In this document: one piece after another, positions 7,875 to 16,556 of the stretch
How positions within the stretch are numbered: position 1 is the stretch's first letter
Layout of the letters: every line of letters starts with the position of its first letter
Assembly (NCBI GenBank): GCA_902528575.1
Contig: CABZSV010000001.1
Span: 1-64,000, forward strand
Origin: an uncultured Pelagibacteraceae bacterium
Lineage (GTDB): Bacteria > Pseudomonadota > Alphaproteobacteria > Pelagibacterales > Pelagibacteraceae
Direction of reading: 5' to 3'
DNA: 64,000 nt
The notes under the pieces: model-generated
Database searches by the model: none
What the model was told of the DNA's origin: nothing
What the model saw: only the letters and a program-made list of their open reading frames with translations
Translations under genes and position numbers: made by a program

Positions 7875-9734
7875 CTACGAAGCTTTTTTCTTCTCGTTCT
7901 CATCCACTATATGGTAGACAGGAACCTTCTCCATACTAAACTTACCAGTTTTTGGGTCACGTCTAGAAACAGTTAAACAATGCCAATTTTCATCATCAAG
8001 TTTCATATGATCACCTCTATAATAATAGCCTGGCCATCTAGTCTCTTCCCTAAATAATGTATGTTCTGTTACACATTGAGAAGTCAAAGCTCTATGTTTT
8101 AACTCCCAAGCTCTCATAAGTTGATGATAATCTTCAGCTCCAACATGCTCTAGGTCTTCTTGAAGCCAATCTAACAACTCAAGTCCTCTTTTCAACATAT
8201 TACCATTGGTCATGTAATTTGAAGTAATTCCACCAACATATTCATCCATGATTTTCTGTAACCTTTGAAGACCCTGGATTGGAGATATATAACTAGGAGA
8301 AACTGTTCCACCAGTAATCTCATTTCTTGCAACTGTATAGTTTTCTAGTGGTTTATAAACTGCAGTTTTAAAGTCTTCACACTGTTTATCTGAAACTTTA
8401 ACCCCTTCAGCTTTTTTGTCTTCAATATATTTAACAGCAGCTTTTGCAGCTAATCTACCTTCTGTAAAAGACCCAGATGAAAACTTATGTGCGCTTCCAC
8501 CAACTGTATCTCCTGCACCAAATAAACCGTCAATAGTCAGCATTCTGTTATAACCCCAGAAATATTCTGGTGGTGATAAATCCTCAGGGCCACTCACCCA
8601 TGCGCCAGAACAAGTAGCATGAGATCCCATTACATACGGCTCAGATGTAGTTAACTCAGGATTTGTGTATTTTGGATCAATGTTTTGAGATGCCCAAACT
8701 ACAGCTTGACCAACAGTCATTCCTAAGAAATTTTCCCAGCCTACTGTTTCTAAATGTGGATCTTGGAAAGCTTCAGTAGTTACCATATGGATTGGTCCAC
8801 CACCTGCAGCTACTTCTTGAATAAATGCATGGTTTCTCAAACATGTTGGTGTTGGATGATGATCAATGTATTCTCCAACTAACTCTTTAGTTTGGTCATA
8901 CCATTTTTTCTCATAATTTTCGCCATTAGCATTTTGAGTATAGGTTTTTAAATGAAGGAAATACGCTCCAACTGGACCATAACCATCTTTAAATCTACAT
9001 AATACAATTCTGTTTTCCATTTGAGTCATCTTTGCACCTGCTGCGATAGGTAATGCATATGCAGATCCATTACTCCATGGTGCATACCAAGTTCTACCCA
9101 TTCCTTCTCCAACTGCTCTTGGCTTAAAGATGTGTGATGCTCCTCCAGCAGCAACAATTACCGCTTTTGCTCTAAATACATGGAAATCACCCGTTCTCAT
9201 ATTAAACCCAACCGCTCCACCAATTCTGTTATCTTGAGACTCATCCATTAGAAGATGAGTAATCATTATTCTGTTATAAATTTTATCTGCAGATTTTTTT
9301 GCTGCCTCAGCAACAATTGGTTTATAACTTTCACCATGAATCATTATCTGCCATTTACCTTCTCTTAAATATCTTCCAGTTTCTTCGTTTTTCATCATCG
9401 GTAAACCCCATTCATCAAACATATGAACTGTAGAGTCTACGTGACGAGCCATGTCATAACCTAAATCTTCTCTTACCATTCCCATTAAATCATTTCTTGC
9501 ATATCTTACGTGATCTTCTGGTTGGTTTTCACCCCACTGCATTCCCATGTAGCAGTTAATTGCATAAAGTCCTTGAGCAACAGCTCCACTTCTATCAATG
9601 TTAGCTTTTTCAACACAAACAATTTTCATATCTCTACCCCAGTGTCTTGCTTCAAAGGTAGCACCCGTACCAGCCATACCTCCACCAACAACTAATATAT
9701 CGCAATCTTCGTAATGAGTTTTATGACTAGCCAT
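7875..9734 (-). CDS. aprA: Adenylylsulfate reductase alpha subunit (AprA)
   Basis: This 619-residue FAD-binding subunit of APS reductase acts in the cytoplasm. In this setting it is expected to run in the oxidative direction, sulfite plus AMP to APS, passing electrons through AprB to AprM. The dinucleotide-binding GGGMAG lies at 17-22, and SGAVAQGLYAIN follows near residue 50. C-terminal motifs rich in Trp, Arg and His (such as ETRWPGYYYRGD) fit AprA rather than succinate dehydrogenase. The start codon overlaps the aprB stop as TAATG. SAR11 genomes are known to carry aprBA with aprM. No ATP sulfurylase (sat) gene lies in the window. Confidence 0.95.
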   Translation of the reverse strand: MASHKTHYEDCDILVVGGGMAGTGATFEARHWGRDMKIVCVEKANIDRSGAVAQGLYAINCYMGMQWGENQPEDHVRYARNDLMGMVREDLGYDMARHVDSTVHMFDEWGLPMMKNEETGRYLREGKWQIMIHGESYKPIVAEAAKKSADKIYNRIMITHLLMDESQDNRIGGAVGFNMRTGDFHVFRAKAVIVAAGGASHIFKPRAVGEGMGRTWYAPWSNGSAYALPIAAGAKMTQMENRIVLCRFKDGYGPVGAYFLHLKTYTQNANGENYEKKWYDQTKELVGEYIDHHPTPTCLRNHAFIQEVAAGGGPIHMVTTEAFQDPHLETVGWENFLGMTVGQAVVWASQNIDPKYTNPELTTSEPYVMGSHATCSGAWVSGPEDLSPPEYFWGYNRMLTIDGLFGAGDTVGGSAHKFSSGSFTEGRLAAKAAVKYIEDKKAEGVKVSDKQCEDFKTAVYKPLENYTVARNEITGGTVSPSYISPIQGLQRLQKIMDEYVGGITSNYMTNGNMLKRGLELLDWLQEDLEHVGAEDYHQLMRAWELKHRALTSQCVTEHTLFREETRWPGYYYRGDHMKLDDENWHCLTVSRRDPKTGKFSMEKVPVYHIVDENEKKKAS

Positions 9735-10204
9735 TAATAGTAAACTCCTTTTTTGAACGACTCTTTGGGAACACTCGGAAGCTCTCCATCTATGTTTAAT
9801 CCTTCTGGTTCAGTGTATAGTCTTTGTGAATTTATCTCACCTTGATTAGGTTTGTCCCCATCAGCTAATTTAGGAATAAATTTTCCCCATGGTTTAGTTG
9901 TAATTGGAGATACGAAATTTTTTTCAGTTCCATTTCTGAATTTAATTTTCCAAGAGATTGTTCCTTTTTCTTCTTCCCTTCTTACCCTAACGCTGTGTCC
10001 CATTGGAGCAAAGTCTGCATATCCTCTAACATCAATAGCGTGGTTAGGACAAGCTTTTACACAAGAATAACATTCCCAACAAAAGTTAGGTTCTATATTT
10101 TTTGCACGTCTAATGTTTTCATCAATATGCATTATATCTGATGGGCAAATATCTACGCAATGACCACAGCCATCACATCTTGTCATATAAACAAATGTTG
10201 ACAT
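9734..10204 (-). CDS. aprB: Adenylylsulfate reductase beta subunit (AprB)
   Basis: This 156-residue iron-sulfur subunit carries two [4Fe-4S] clusters. The first binding set is Cys10, 13, 16 and 20 (CDGCGHCVDICP); the second is Cys42, 45, 48 and 52 (CWECYSCVKACP). The C-terminal tail after residue 100 wraps around AprA in known structures. It carries electrons between the AprA flavin and the membrane partner AprM. The stop overlaps the aprA start by one base, so the two subunits are translationally coupled. Confidence 0.95.
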   Translation of the reverse strand: MSTFVYMTRCDGCGHCVDICPSDIMHIDENIRRAKNIEPNFCWECYSCVKACPNHAIDVRGYADFAPMGHSVRVRREEEKGTISWKIKFRNGTEKNFVSPITTKPWGKFIPKLADGDKPNQGEINSQRLYTEPEGLNIDGELPSVPKESFKKGVYY

Positions 10205-10237
10205 ATTATTCTCTCTCCTTTTTTAATTTTATCATAA

Positions 10238-11038
10238 TTAATAATGTTTAGGTTGTTCTCTTTTAATACCTAAACCAAATTGTTCAGGTGCATCCGCAGG
10301 TGGAGGTAAATTATCTCTAGATCCATCTGCTTCAGCTAAATTCTTTTGTATTGCAGCACCAGGCTTATAAAACATATGTGCGAATTTAGACCAATAAACT
10401 CCTCCAAACAAAACTAAGTTTGAAACTACAAATAATATTAAAAATAAATTTGCATCCCATCTTCCTTCTAAATTTAAACTTTGAAGATATGACCAAATAA
10501 ATCCAGTTAAGGAAGTTGCAATCAGAGCTAATACAAATAAATCTGCTTTAATAATTCTGTACCAAGGTTGCGCTTCAGAATAAACATCAACTCTTAAGAA
10601 GAACCAAAACCATGATCCACCCAAGATCGTCATCAAAGCACCAATATGCCAGATCATTGGCCAAATAGCCGGGGTTTCTGCATTTGCTGATGAATAACAA
10701 AATATCATCACAACAGAGCCAACCCAAAACAATATAGTACCGTACATACCAAGAACATGTGCTACTCTTCTTTTTCCAGCCCCCAGTTCTGATGTAGTTC
10801 CGATGTCGTATGCTATTGTTTTTGAAATAACTGCAATTCTTTCACCAGTTGATAATTCTTTAGTTGCATTTTTTTTTGCTTTTTTGGCGTTTTCAAAAAA
10901 GTACTTCACATTCTTTTTATGAATTATGTCTAAAAGAGTACCTGCAACAATTAATAAGACCATTAACACCACAAAGCCTTGCATGACTATAGATGGGACT
11001 GTCTCAGCTAGAATTGAAAAAGGATTTGTTGCAAACAT
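10238..11038 (-). CDS. aprM: AprM, membrane electron-transfer partner of AprBA
   Basis: This 266-residue integral membrane protein has roughly five to six hydrophobic segments and histidines near them (for example MIWHIGALM and FAHMFYKPG) that could ligate heme, in the manner of NarI/HdrE-like cytochromes. It is the first gene of the apr operon. The order aprM-aprB-aprA is the one described for sulfite-oxidising lineages that lack QmoABC. It probably links AprBA to the quinone pool. Heme binding is inferred from position and hydropathy only. A 33-base gap with an AGGAGAGAG-like site precedes aprB. Confidence 0.88.
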   Translation of the reverse strand: MFATNPFSILAETVPSIVMQGFVVLMVLLIVAGTLLDIIHKKNVKYFFENAKKAKKNATKELSTGERIAVISKTIAYDIGTTSELGAGKRRVAHVLGMYGTILFWVGSVVMIFCYSSANAETPAIWPMIWHIGALMTILGGSWFWFFLRVDVYSEAQPWYRIIKADLFVLALIATSLTGFIWSYLQSLNLEGRWDANLFLILFVVSNLVLFGGVYWSKFAHMFYKPGAAIQKNLAEADGSRDNLPPPADAPEQFGLGIKREQPKHY

Positions 11039-11143
11039 TTTTAATACCCTTGTAAAATAAAATTGATTTAATTTAAGGTTTTCTATTCTAGAAATATATA
11101 GAGTTCAACCAAAAGTATTGGTCAATTTGTCTTTAATAACAAC

Positions 11144-11542
11144 TCAGAGTTTACGTTTGTAGTGTTGTTTGTTAGGAATCACTGACCTAACACCACCCTG
11201 AGGATTCTCCACATCACCTTCTCTTCTTGGGATTAAATGAATATGACAATGCATAATTGATTGACCTGCAGATTTTCCTGCATTTGTGCCTATATTGAAA
11301 CCTTGAACACTAGAATCTTGTTTTAAAATTTTTTCTTTAGTTTTTAAGATTAACTCGTTACATGCTTGAATTTCATCTTTAGTAAGCTCAAAATATGTTT
11401 CTACATGTCTTTTTGGAACGATAAGACTATGAAATTCTGAGACTGGATAGCTATCTATGGATGAGTAAGCCAATTGATTTTCAAACTGCAGTTCTTCCTT
11501 TCTAATTTTGCAAAATATACAAGGGTTGTTTGGATCTTTCAT
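11144..11542 (-). CDS. HIT family nucleotide-binding hydrolase
   Basis: This 132-residue histidine-triad protein has HCHIHLIPRR (98-107) as the HxHxH-type catalytic signature, the middle His (100) acting as nucleophile. CIFCK near the N-terminus (Cys8, Cys11) is the common zinc-binding start of HinT/HIT hydrolases, and HSLIVPKRH at 38-46 is the conserved nucleotide-side loop. It likely hydrolyses purine nucleotide phosphoramidates or dinucleoside polyphosphates. It follows pabC by two bases and may be the last gene of the pab operon. Confidence 0.9.
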   Translation of the reverse strand: MKDPNNPCIFCKIRKEELQFENQLAYSSIDSYPVSEFHSLIVPKRHVETYFELTKDEIQACNELILKTKEKILKQDSSVQGFNIGTNAGKSAGQSIMHCHIHLIPRREGDVENPQGGVRSVIPNKQHYKRKL

Positions 11543-11544
11543 GT

Positions 11545-12288
11545 TTAAACAAGAGAATTATATATTTTATTTAACTTAGTGTAGCAACCAGTCTTTCTTC
11601 TCTTCCATTTAAGATCATTTATTTTTGAAACTGATGTTACTCCTTTACCAGATCCAATAAGAATTATTTCATCATAATCATCAATAGATTTAATAGAAAT
11701 ATCTTTAAAATTAATTTTAATTTTCTTGCTTATAAATTTAAGTGTGTTCCCAAAATAACAATTTTTTTTAGGTGAAAAAATTTTTCCCTTTTTCACAAAA
11801 ACTAAATTTGAAGTACCAGTTTCTAAAATTTTATCATTAGCGACTAGAGCAATATCAAATTTAGTTGAGTCAACTTTACTTAATTTTGCTAATATTTTTT
11901 TATAATATAAATTTTTATAATTTGGTTCTACTCGTTTATATCTGAATAATAACAGATTAAAATTACTCTTTGGTTTTGGTCTTTTTCTAATTGAGACTGA
12001 TATCAGTTTTTTATTTAATGCTATTCGAAATAAATTATCAGGACCTTTGTATAGAGTGTTTTTGTCAATTAAATCTTTAATAATACTTTTTAAATTTTTT
12101 TTTCTTATTTCATATTTTTTTGTAGATTTTATTAAGTTCTCTAAATGCGGTTTTAAAAGAATTAACTTAGGGGGTTTTCCAACCATTCGCATTGTAGTGA
12201 ATACACCTCTAGATCCCCAAAGATCATTGAAATTAACTTCTTTAAGATTACTAAGCTGATAAGATTTTTTTAATAAGAGTGTTGCCAT
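11545..12288 (-). CDS. pabC: Aminodeoxychorismate lyase (PabC-like, PLP class IV)
   Basis: This 247-residue fold-type IV PLP enzyme is expected to split 4-amino-4-deoxychorismate into p-aminobenzoate and pyruvate for folate synthesis. WGSRGVFTTMR near 24-34 corresponds to the family's substrate loop and ETGTSNLVFV to the conserved Glu/Thr/Ser-Asn phosphate site. The annotated start overlaps pabA by 38 bases; the next Met is inside the conserved domain, so the overlap is probably real. Branched-chain or D-amino-acid aminotransferases share the fold, but linkage to pabA and pabB decides for PabC. It is very Lys/Asn/Ile-rich, as are its two partners. Confidence 0.82.
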   Translation of the reverse strand: MATLLLKKSYQLSNLKEVNFNDLWGSRGVFTTMRMVGKPPKLILLKPHLENLIKSTKKYEIRKKNLKSIIKDLIDKNTLYKGPDNLFRIALNKKLISVSIRKRPKPKSNFNLLLFRYKRVEPNYKNLYYKKILAKLSKVDSTKFDIALVANDKILETGTSNLVFVKKGKIFSPKKNCYFGNTLKFISKKIKINFKDISIKSIDDYDEIILIGSGKGVTSVSKINDLKWKRRKTGCYTKLNKIYNSLV

Positions 12289-12808
12289 TTTCTGTTAAAA
12301 AAGATTCTGGATGAAATTGAAATCCATATATTTTGTTTTGATTATCCTCAAGGCCCATAGGTATTTTTGTTTTACTACATCTCATAGTTATTTTAATTGA
12401 AGTCGATTTGAATGGCTCCATTAATTTTAATGAATGATATCTACCAACTTTAAATTGTTGATTATTTTTAAAAATTTTACTTTGATTATTTATTTTTATT
12501 TTGGATTGAAATCCATGATATATTCTTTTTTGCTGTATGATTTTACCTCCTTCATTATACAAAATCATTTGATAACCAAGACAAATACCAATAATTTTTT
12601 TCTTTCCTTTATATTTTTTATAAATTTTTGATGTTATTGGATAATCTTTTGGTGATCCAGGTCCTGGTGATAAAACGATCGCATCACTTTTATCAAGCGA
12701 TTTATGATTTACTTCATAATAGTTTGCACAAATTACTTTATCAAATTTTGCAAATTGATGAACCACATTCCAAGTAAAAGAGTCTTGATGATCAATTATG
12801 TAAATCAT
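12251..12808 (-). CDS. pabA: Aminodeoxychorismate synthase glutaminase subunit (PabA)
   Basis: This 185-residue class I glutamine amidotransferase has its nucleophile Cys76 in GICLGYQ and completes the triad with His166 and Glu168 in FQFHPESF. SPGPGSPKDYP (47-57) is the oxyanion/PGPG loop. It supplies ammonia to PabB. Its ATG overlaps the pabB stop (ATGA-type), so the subunits are coupled. TrpG is nearly indistinguishable by sequence and could be shared, but adjacency to PabB and PabC argues for p-aminobenzoate. Confidence 0.88.
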   Translation of the reverse strand: MIYIIDHQDSFTWNVVHQFAKFDKVICANYYEVNHKSLDKSDAIVLSPGPGSPKDYPITSKIYKKYKGKKKIIGICLGYQMILYNEGGKIIQQKRIYHGFQSKIKINNQSKIFKNNQQFKVGRYHSLKLMEPFKSTSIKITMRCSKTKIPMGLEDNQNKIYGFQFHPESFLTENGNTLIKKILSA

Positions 12809-14019
12809 TTAAATAACTCCAGTAAAGATTTTGCTTTAATATAATTTTCATTGAACTCTTTCTTTGGTGAGCTATCTAATACTACTCCAGATGCTGCGGA
12901 TATCTCTGATTGATTTTTATAATTTAATATAGATCTAATAATAATATTAAATTTCATATCTTGATTAAATTTAATAAATCCAAAACTACCTGTAAAAATA
13001 TTTCTACTTTCCTTTTCTTGATTATTTAAAAGTTCTAATGTTCTAGTTTTAGGGCAACCAATTACGGATCCTCCCGGCATCATTGCTTTAATGATATCAA
13101 TCAATTTTGTATTTTTATTTAATATTCCGCCTATTGAAGTCACATAATGAAAAAGATGCTTGTATTCCTCAACATATTTTTTTTTGAGTATTTTAACACT
13201 TCCTGGTTTACAAATTTTAGATAAATCACTTCTTTCCATATCAACTATCATGTTGTGTTCTTTGGTTTCTTTCTCATTATTTTTAAAATATTTAAGAGCT
13301 ATATTTTTATTAGAAGAGTATTTTTTCTTAAATGTACCAGCAATTGGTTTTGTAATTATTTTGTTTTTTTTCTTATCTATCAATGTTTCAGGGGAGCAAC
13401 TTACTATAGAGTAATCCTTGTCTTTTATCATAAATGACTCTGGGGAAGCGTTAACACGCATTAATTTCCAAAAAAAATTAATAGGATTAATTAGAGATTT
13501 ATTTTTATATTTTGTACAAATTTTAATTTGATAAGTTTCACCTTGTCTTATTTTTTTTGAAAATAATTCAAATATTTTTTTATATTTTTCATAAGAAATA
13601 TTAATCTTAAAGGGACTTAGTATTTGAGTTTTGCTGAATTGATAATTAAAAGTATGTTTTTTTATATTAGATATAACTTTAATATCTTTTCTAATTTTAA
13701 TTATCGTCTCAGGTTTATAAAATACCCCTTTATAAAAATTTATCCTTTTTTTATTTTTTAAATTAATACCAATTAAATTACATAAAATTTCGTATCCAAA
13801 AAAACCAAGATATAAATCTGTTTCTTTTTTGTATTTTTTATTCTCTAACGAGTTAAAAAAATTATGTATATTTTTTTTTGTTAAAACAATTTTTTTTGAA
13901 AAATCAGTGTAAATATTATACCCGTCATCTACTTTATAAATAATTAAAGGTTTATCTGATTGATACAGATCCTCTAGATAAGGGTTAAATTTAAACTTAT
14001 GCTGGTTGAGTTCTTTCAA
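12805..14019 (-). CDS. pabB: Aminodeoxychorismate synthase component I (PabB)
   Basis: This 404-residue chorismate-utilising enzyme combines chorismate with ammonia from PabA to give 4-amino-4-deoxychorismate. Family motifs in order are QIKICTKYK, SPETLI, KPIAGT (PIAGT is the PabB/TrpE signature), EHNMIVDMERSDLSK, and MMPGGSVIGCPKTR, where GGS..G.PK is closer to PabB than to TrpE's AGTLSGAPK. The protein is about 50-100 residues shorter than TrpE, also as expected. Its annotated start overlaps the upstream MFS gene by 23 bases. Confidence 0.88.
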   Translation of the reverse strand: MKELNQHKFKFNPYLEDLYQSDKPLIIYKVDDGYNIYTDFSKKIVLTKKNIHNFFNSLENKKYKKETDLYLGFFGYEILCNLIGINLKNKKRINFYKGVFYKPETIIKIRKDIKVISNIKKHTFNYQFSKTQILSPFKINISYEKYKKIFELFSKKIRQGETYQIKICTKYKNKSLINPINFFWKLMRVNASPESFMIKDKDYSIVSCSPETLIDKKKNKIITKPIAGTFKKKYSSNKNIALKYFKNNEKETKEHNMIVDMERSDLSKICKPGSVKILKKKYVEEYKHLFHYVTSIGGILNKNTKLIDIIKAMMPGGSVIGCPKTRTLELLNNQEKESRNIFTGSFGFIKFNQDMKFNIIIRSILNYKNQSEISAASGVVLDSSPKKEFNENYIKAKSLLELFK

Positions 14020-15217
14020 TTGCTTTCTCTACTATAGGTAAATGTATCAGACCTGCAAAAATTGATAATGCGATAGATCCGTACCATGCATAATCAAAAT
14101 TTCCATTTAACTCATAAAATACACCACCTAGATATGCTCCTAGGAAAGAACCAATTTGATGGCTTACAAAAACTATTCCATATAACATTCCAACATATTT
14201 TGTACCAAATATGTGTGCAACAATTCCATTTGTTGGAGGAACTGTGGATAACCATAAAAAACCAAAAGTAACTCCAAACACTACCGAGTTAAATATACTT
14301 GGTGGTAAGAAAATAAAATAAATTATGGAAACTCCTCTTAAAAGATAAATAGCACTTAAAATTTTTTTCTTACTATACCTTGTTGCTAAATAACCGCTGG
14401 TAATCGTACCAGCCATATTAAATACACCAATCAAAGCTAAAACCATTGCAGGCGTCCAGTCAGGCAAACCTTTGTCTGCCATATAAGTAGGAATGTGTGT
14501 TGCTACTAAAGCAATATGCCAACCACAAACAAAAAAACCTAAAGTGAGATAAATAAAACTTTTGTTTGCAAATGCCTCTTTTAGAGCATCTCTTGCTGTT
14601 TGATTATTGTCTTGATTAACTCCTACAGGTATTTTTGGAGTACTAACAAACAAAGCTACCACTAGTCCTAATCCTAAAAGAAGAGAAAAATATAAAAGAG
14701 TATTTTCCCAGCCTGTTTCAACTAAGGAATATCTTACAAGTAAAGGTGATACAAAATATCCAAATGAACCTGCACATGTAACAATTCCTGTTGCAATAGT
14801 TCTATTAGATGCTGGAAAATGTTTAGCTACTACTGATACTGGAATACCTATTGCAGTAGAGCCTAAGCCTATCCCAATCATCACTCCTATAGTTAAAGTA
14901 AAATAACCTCCAGTATTGTAGCCAGAATAAAAAAGCAAAACACCAACTAAATAAAAAACAAAACCAATAAATATTGCAACAGCTCCTCCATATTTATCAG
15001 TAATTACACCAAACAACGGACTGAATACTCCCCAAAGTAATAACTGCAATCCCATAACAAATCCAAAATGGGAAATAGAAATATCTAAGTCAGTATTAAA
15101 ATCAAAATAAAACAATCCAAAGGTCTGTCTTATTCCTAAAGAAATAATTACAACTATAGAAGCAGCAATTAAAGTGATTAGTGCTTTTTTGCTAATAGTA
15201 AAACTTTCTGAACTCAT
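13997..15217 (-). CDS. Major facilitator superfamily transporter
   Basis: This 406-residue protein has twelve hydrophobic segments in two halves and begins with a short polar leader (MSSESFTISKKALITL). The loop after helix 2 contains GVITDKYGGAVAIFIG, the MFS motif A region; the second half has TSGYLATRYSKKKIL. The sequence resembles the oxalate/formate antiporter-like or monocarboxylate branch of MFS, but the substrate cannot be read from it. It overlaps pabB downstream and the metC-like gene upstream by four bases, so all may share a transcript without a shared function. Confidence 0.85.
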   Translation of the reverse strand: MSSESFTISKKALITLIAASIVVIISLGIRQTFGLFYFDFNTDLDISISHFGFVMGLQLLLWGVFSPLFGVITDKYGGAVAIFIGFVFYLVGVLLFYSGYNTGGYFTLTIGVMIGIGLGSTAIGIPVSVVAKHFPASNRTIATGIVTCAGSFGYFVSPLLVRYSLVETGWENTLLYFSLLLGLGLVVALFVSTPKIPVGVNQDNNQTARDALKEAFANKSFIYLTLGFFVCGWHIALVATHIPTYMADKGLPDWTPAMVLALIGVFNMAGTITSGYLATRYSKKKILSAIYLLRGVSIIYFIFLPPSIFNSVVFGVTFGFLWLSTVPPTNGIVAHIFGTKYVGMLYGIVFVSHQIGSFLGAYLGGVFYELNGNFDYAWYGSIALSIFAGLIHLPIVEKAIERTQPA

Positions 15218-16392
15218 TTAATAAATTTTAATGCTTGTTTTATATCATCTATAATATCTTTAGGATCTTCAAGTCCAATATGCATCCTTATTATATGTTC
15301 ATCTTTATTTATATGTGTAAATTGTCTCTTACCTAGTGCTTGGTGTGTTTGATAGAGTGCTAAGCTTTCGAAACCTCCCCAACTAAATCCATACCCAAAA
15401 AGTTTTAAAGAATTAACAAATTTTAACACTGAGTTTTTATTTTTTGATTTTATTTTAAATCCTAATAAACCTGATGCTCCAGAATAATATTTTTTCCATA
15501 ATTTATAATTTTGACTACCTTTTTTATATGGATAAAAAACTTTAATTATTTTTTTCTGTTTTGATAAAAACTTAGAGACTTTAAGTGCATTTTCCTGATG
15601 TTTTTCCAATCTTACATCTAAAGTTCGAATACCTCTTAGAATTAAATACGCATCATCAGGACCTAATCTTAATCCTGAAACTTTATTTGTTGCTTCTACT
15701 AATTTAAAAACTCGTTTACTTATAGCTAAACTGCCACCCATTACATCTGAGTGACCAGAATAATATTTTGTTGCAGAAACGATCGACATATCAAAACCTA
15801 GCTTTATTGGTTTAAGAAAATAAGGTGTCCCCCAAGTATTATCTATGGCTGTATAAATTTTATTTTTTTTTGCCAATGCAACTATTTTAGATAAATCTTG
15901 AAATTCAAAAGTGTTGCTTCCAGGATTTTCAACAAAAATAAGCTTTGTTTTTTTTGTAATTTTACTTTTTAGATCATTAAAGTCATTTGGATTGTAGAAT
16001 ATTGCTCTAATATTAAATTTTTTAAGGTATGTTTCTGTTAAAAGTCTTGATGGCGAGTAAACTGAGTCTGTAACAAGTATTTCATCATCTGGTTTCACAA
16101 CGCTTAACACACCAAGAAATATTGCACCAAAACCAGTAGGGGTTAGATAAACCTTATAACATTCTTCAATTTTTCTTAAAATTTGTTGTAAAGCATATGT
16201 TGTGGATGTTCCCTGTCGACCATAATCAAAATTTCCACTTACTGGATCTTTCAAATATTTATTCTGAGTTTTTTTAATATCCTGCATAGATTTAAAAATA
16301 ATAGTAGAAGCTCTAACCACAGGAGGATTTACTGACTGATTATGAAAATCTTTAGCTGTATGTTTCAGGAAAGTCTTGAAGGAATTACCCAT
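15214..16392 (-). CDS. metC: Cystathionine beta-lyase-type PLP enzyme (MetC-like)
   Basis: This 392-residue member of the Cys/Met metabolism PLP family has a Schiff-base lysine predicted at Lys209 in SATKYYSGHSD, YGRQGTSTT (57-65) lining the active site, and AIDNTWGTPYFLKP carrying the cofactor aspartate. It probably cleaves cystathionine to homocysteine, pyruvate and ammonia, or acts more broadly as a cysteine-S-conjugate lyase. SAR11 cells depend on reduced sulfur, so a lyase role in recovering it is reasonable. Its start codon begins 72 bases after the divergent 27-residue gene's start, so the pair may share a promoter region. Confidence 0.83.
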   Translation of the reverse strand: MGNSFKTFLKHTAKDFHNQSVNPPVVRASTIIFKSMQDIKKTQNKYLKDPVSGNFDYGRQGTSTTYALQQILRKIEECYKVYLTPTGFGAIFLGVLSVVKPDDEILVTDSVYSPSRLLTETYLKKFNIRAIFYNPNDFNDLKSKITKKTKLIFVENPGSNTFEFQDLSKIVALAKKNKIYTAIDNTWGTPYFLKPIKLGFDMSIVSATKYYSGHSDVMGGSLAISKRVFKLVEATNKVSGLRLGPDDAYLILRGIRTLDVRLEKHQENALKVSKFLSKQKKIIKVFYPYKKGSQNYKLWKKYYSGASGLLGFKIKSKNKNSVLKFVNSLKLFGYGFSWGGFESLALYQTHQALGKRQFTHINKDEHIIRMHIGLEDPKDIIDDIKQALKFIK

Positions 16393-16464
16393 AATAAATT
16401 TGATATGTTATTAAGACAATGCTATATCCCATGAAAAACGTCAATAAAATTAAAATAGGACTAA

Positions 16465-16548
16465 ATGAGTTACCCAAAAAAACATAGAGGCCGAAGAAAA
16501 CAAGGGTCTAAAAAAAGAAGAGCTAAAAGAAAAAATAAGAAGAAATAA
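16465..16548 (+). CDS. 27-residue highly basic peptide, possibly ribosome-associated
   Basis: The frame starts with ATG at 16465 after a good AGGA box (16457-16460) and ends with TAA at 16546-16548. The peptide opens MSYPKKHRGRRK and closes AKRKNKKK; 16 of 27 residues are Lys or Arg. Composition and size recall tiny ribosomal or rRNA-binding proteins such as bTHX or bS22-like peptides, but I cannot match the sequence to either. It sits alone on the plus strand between the metC-like gene and mnmA and ends eight bases from the mnmA stop. The clear ribosome-binding site makes it more than a chance frame. Confidence 0.6.
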   Translation: MSYPKKHRGRRKQGSKKRRAKRKNKKK

Positions 16549-16556
16549 TTCTTCTG

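Noticed and set aside
11545-14019. TrpE/TrpG anthranilate synthase
   Set aside because: The GGSVIGCPK motif, shorter component I and the adjacent class IV PLP lyase favour p-aminobenzoate synthesis.
15214-16465. SAM-type riboswitch before the metC-like gene
   Set aside because: The short gap at 16393-16464 shows no recognisable SAM-II or SAM-V motif and no stable stem.
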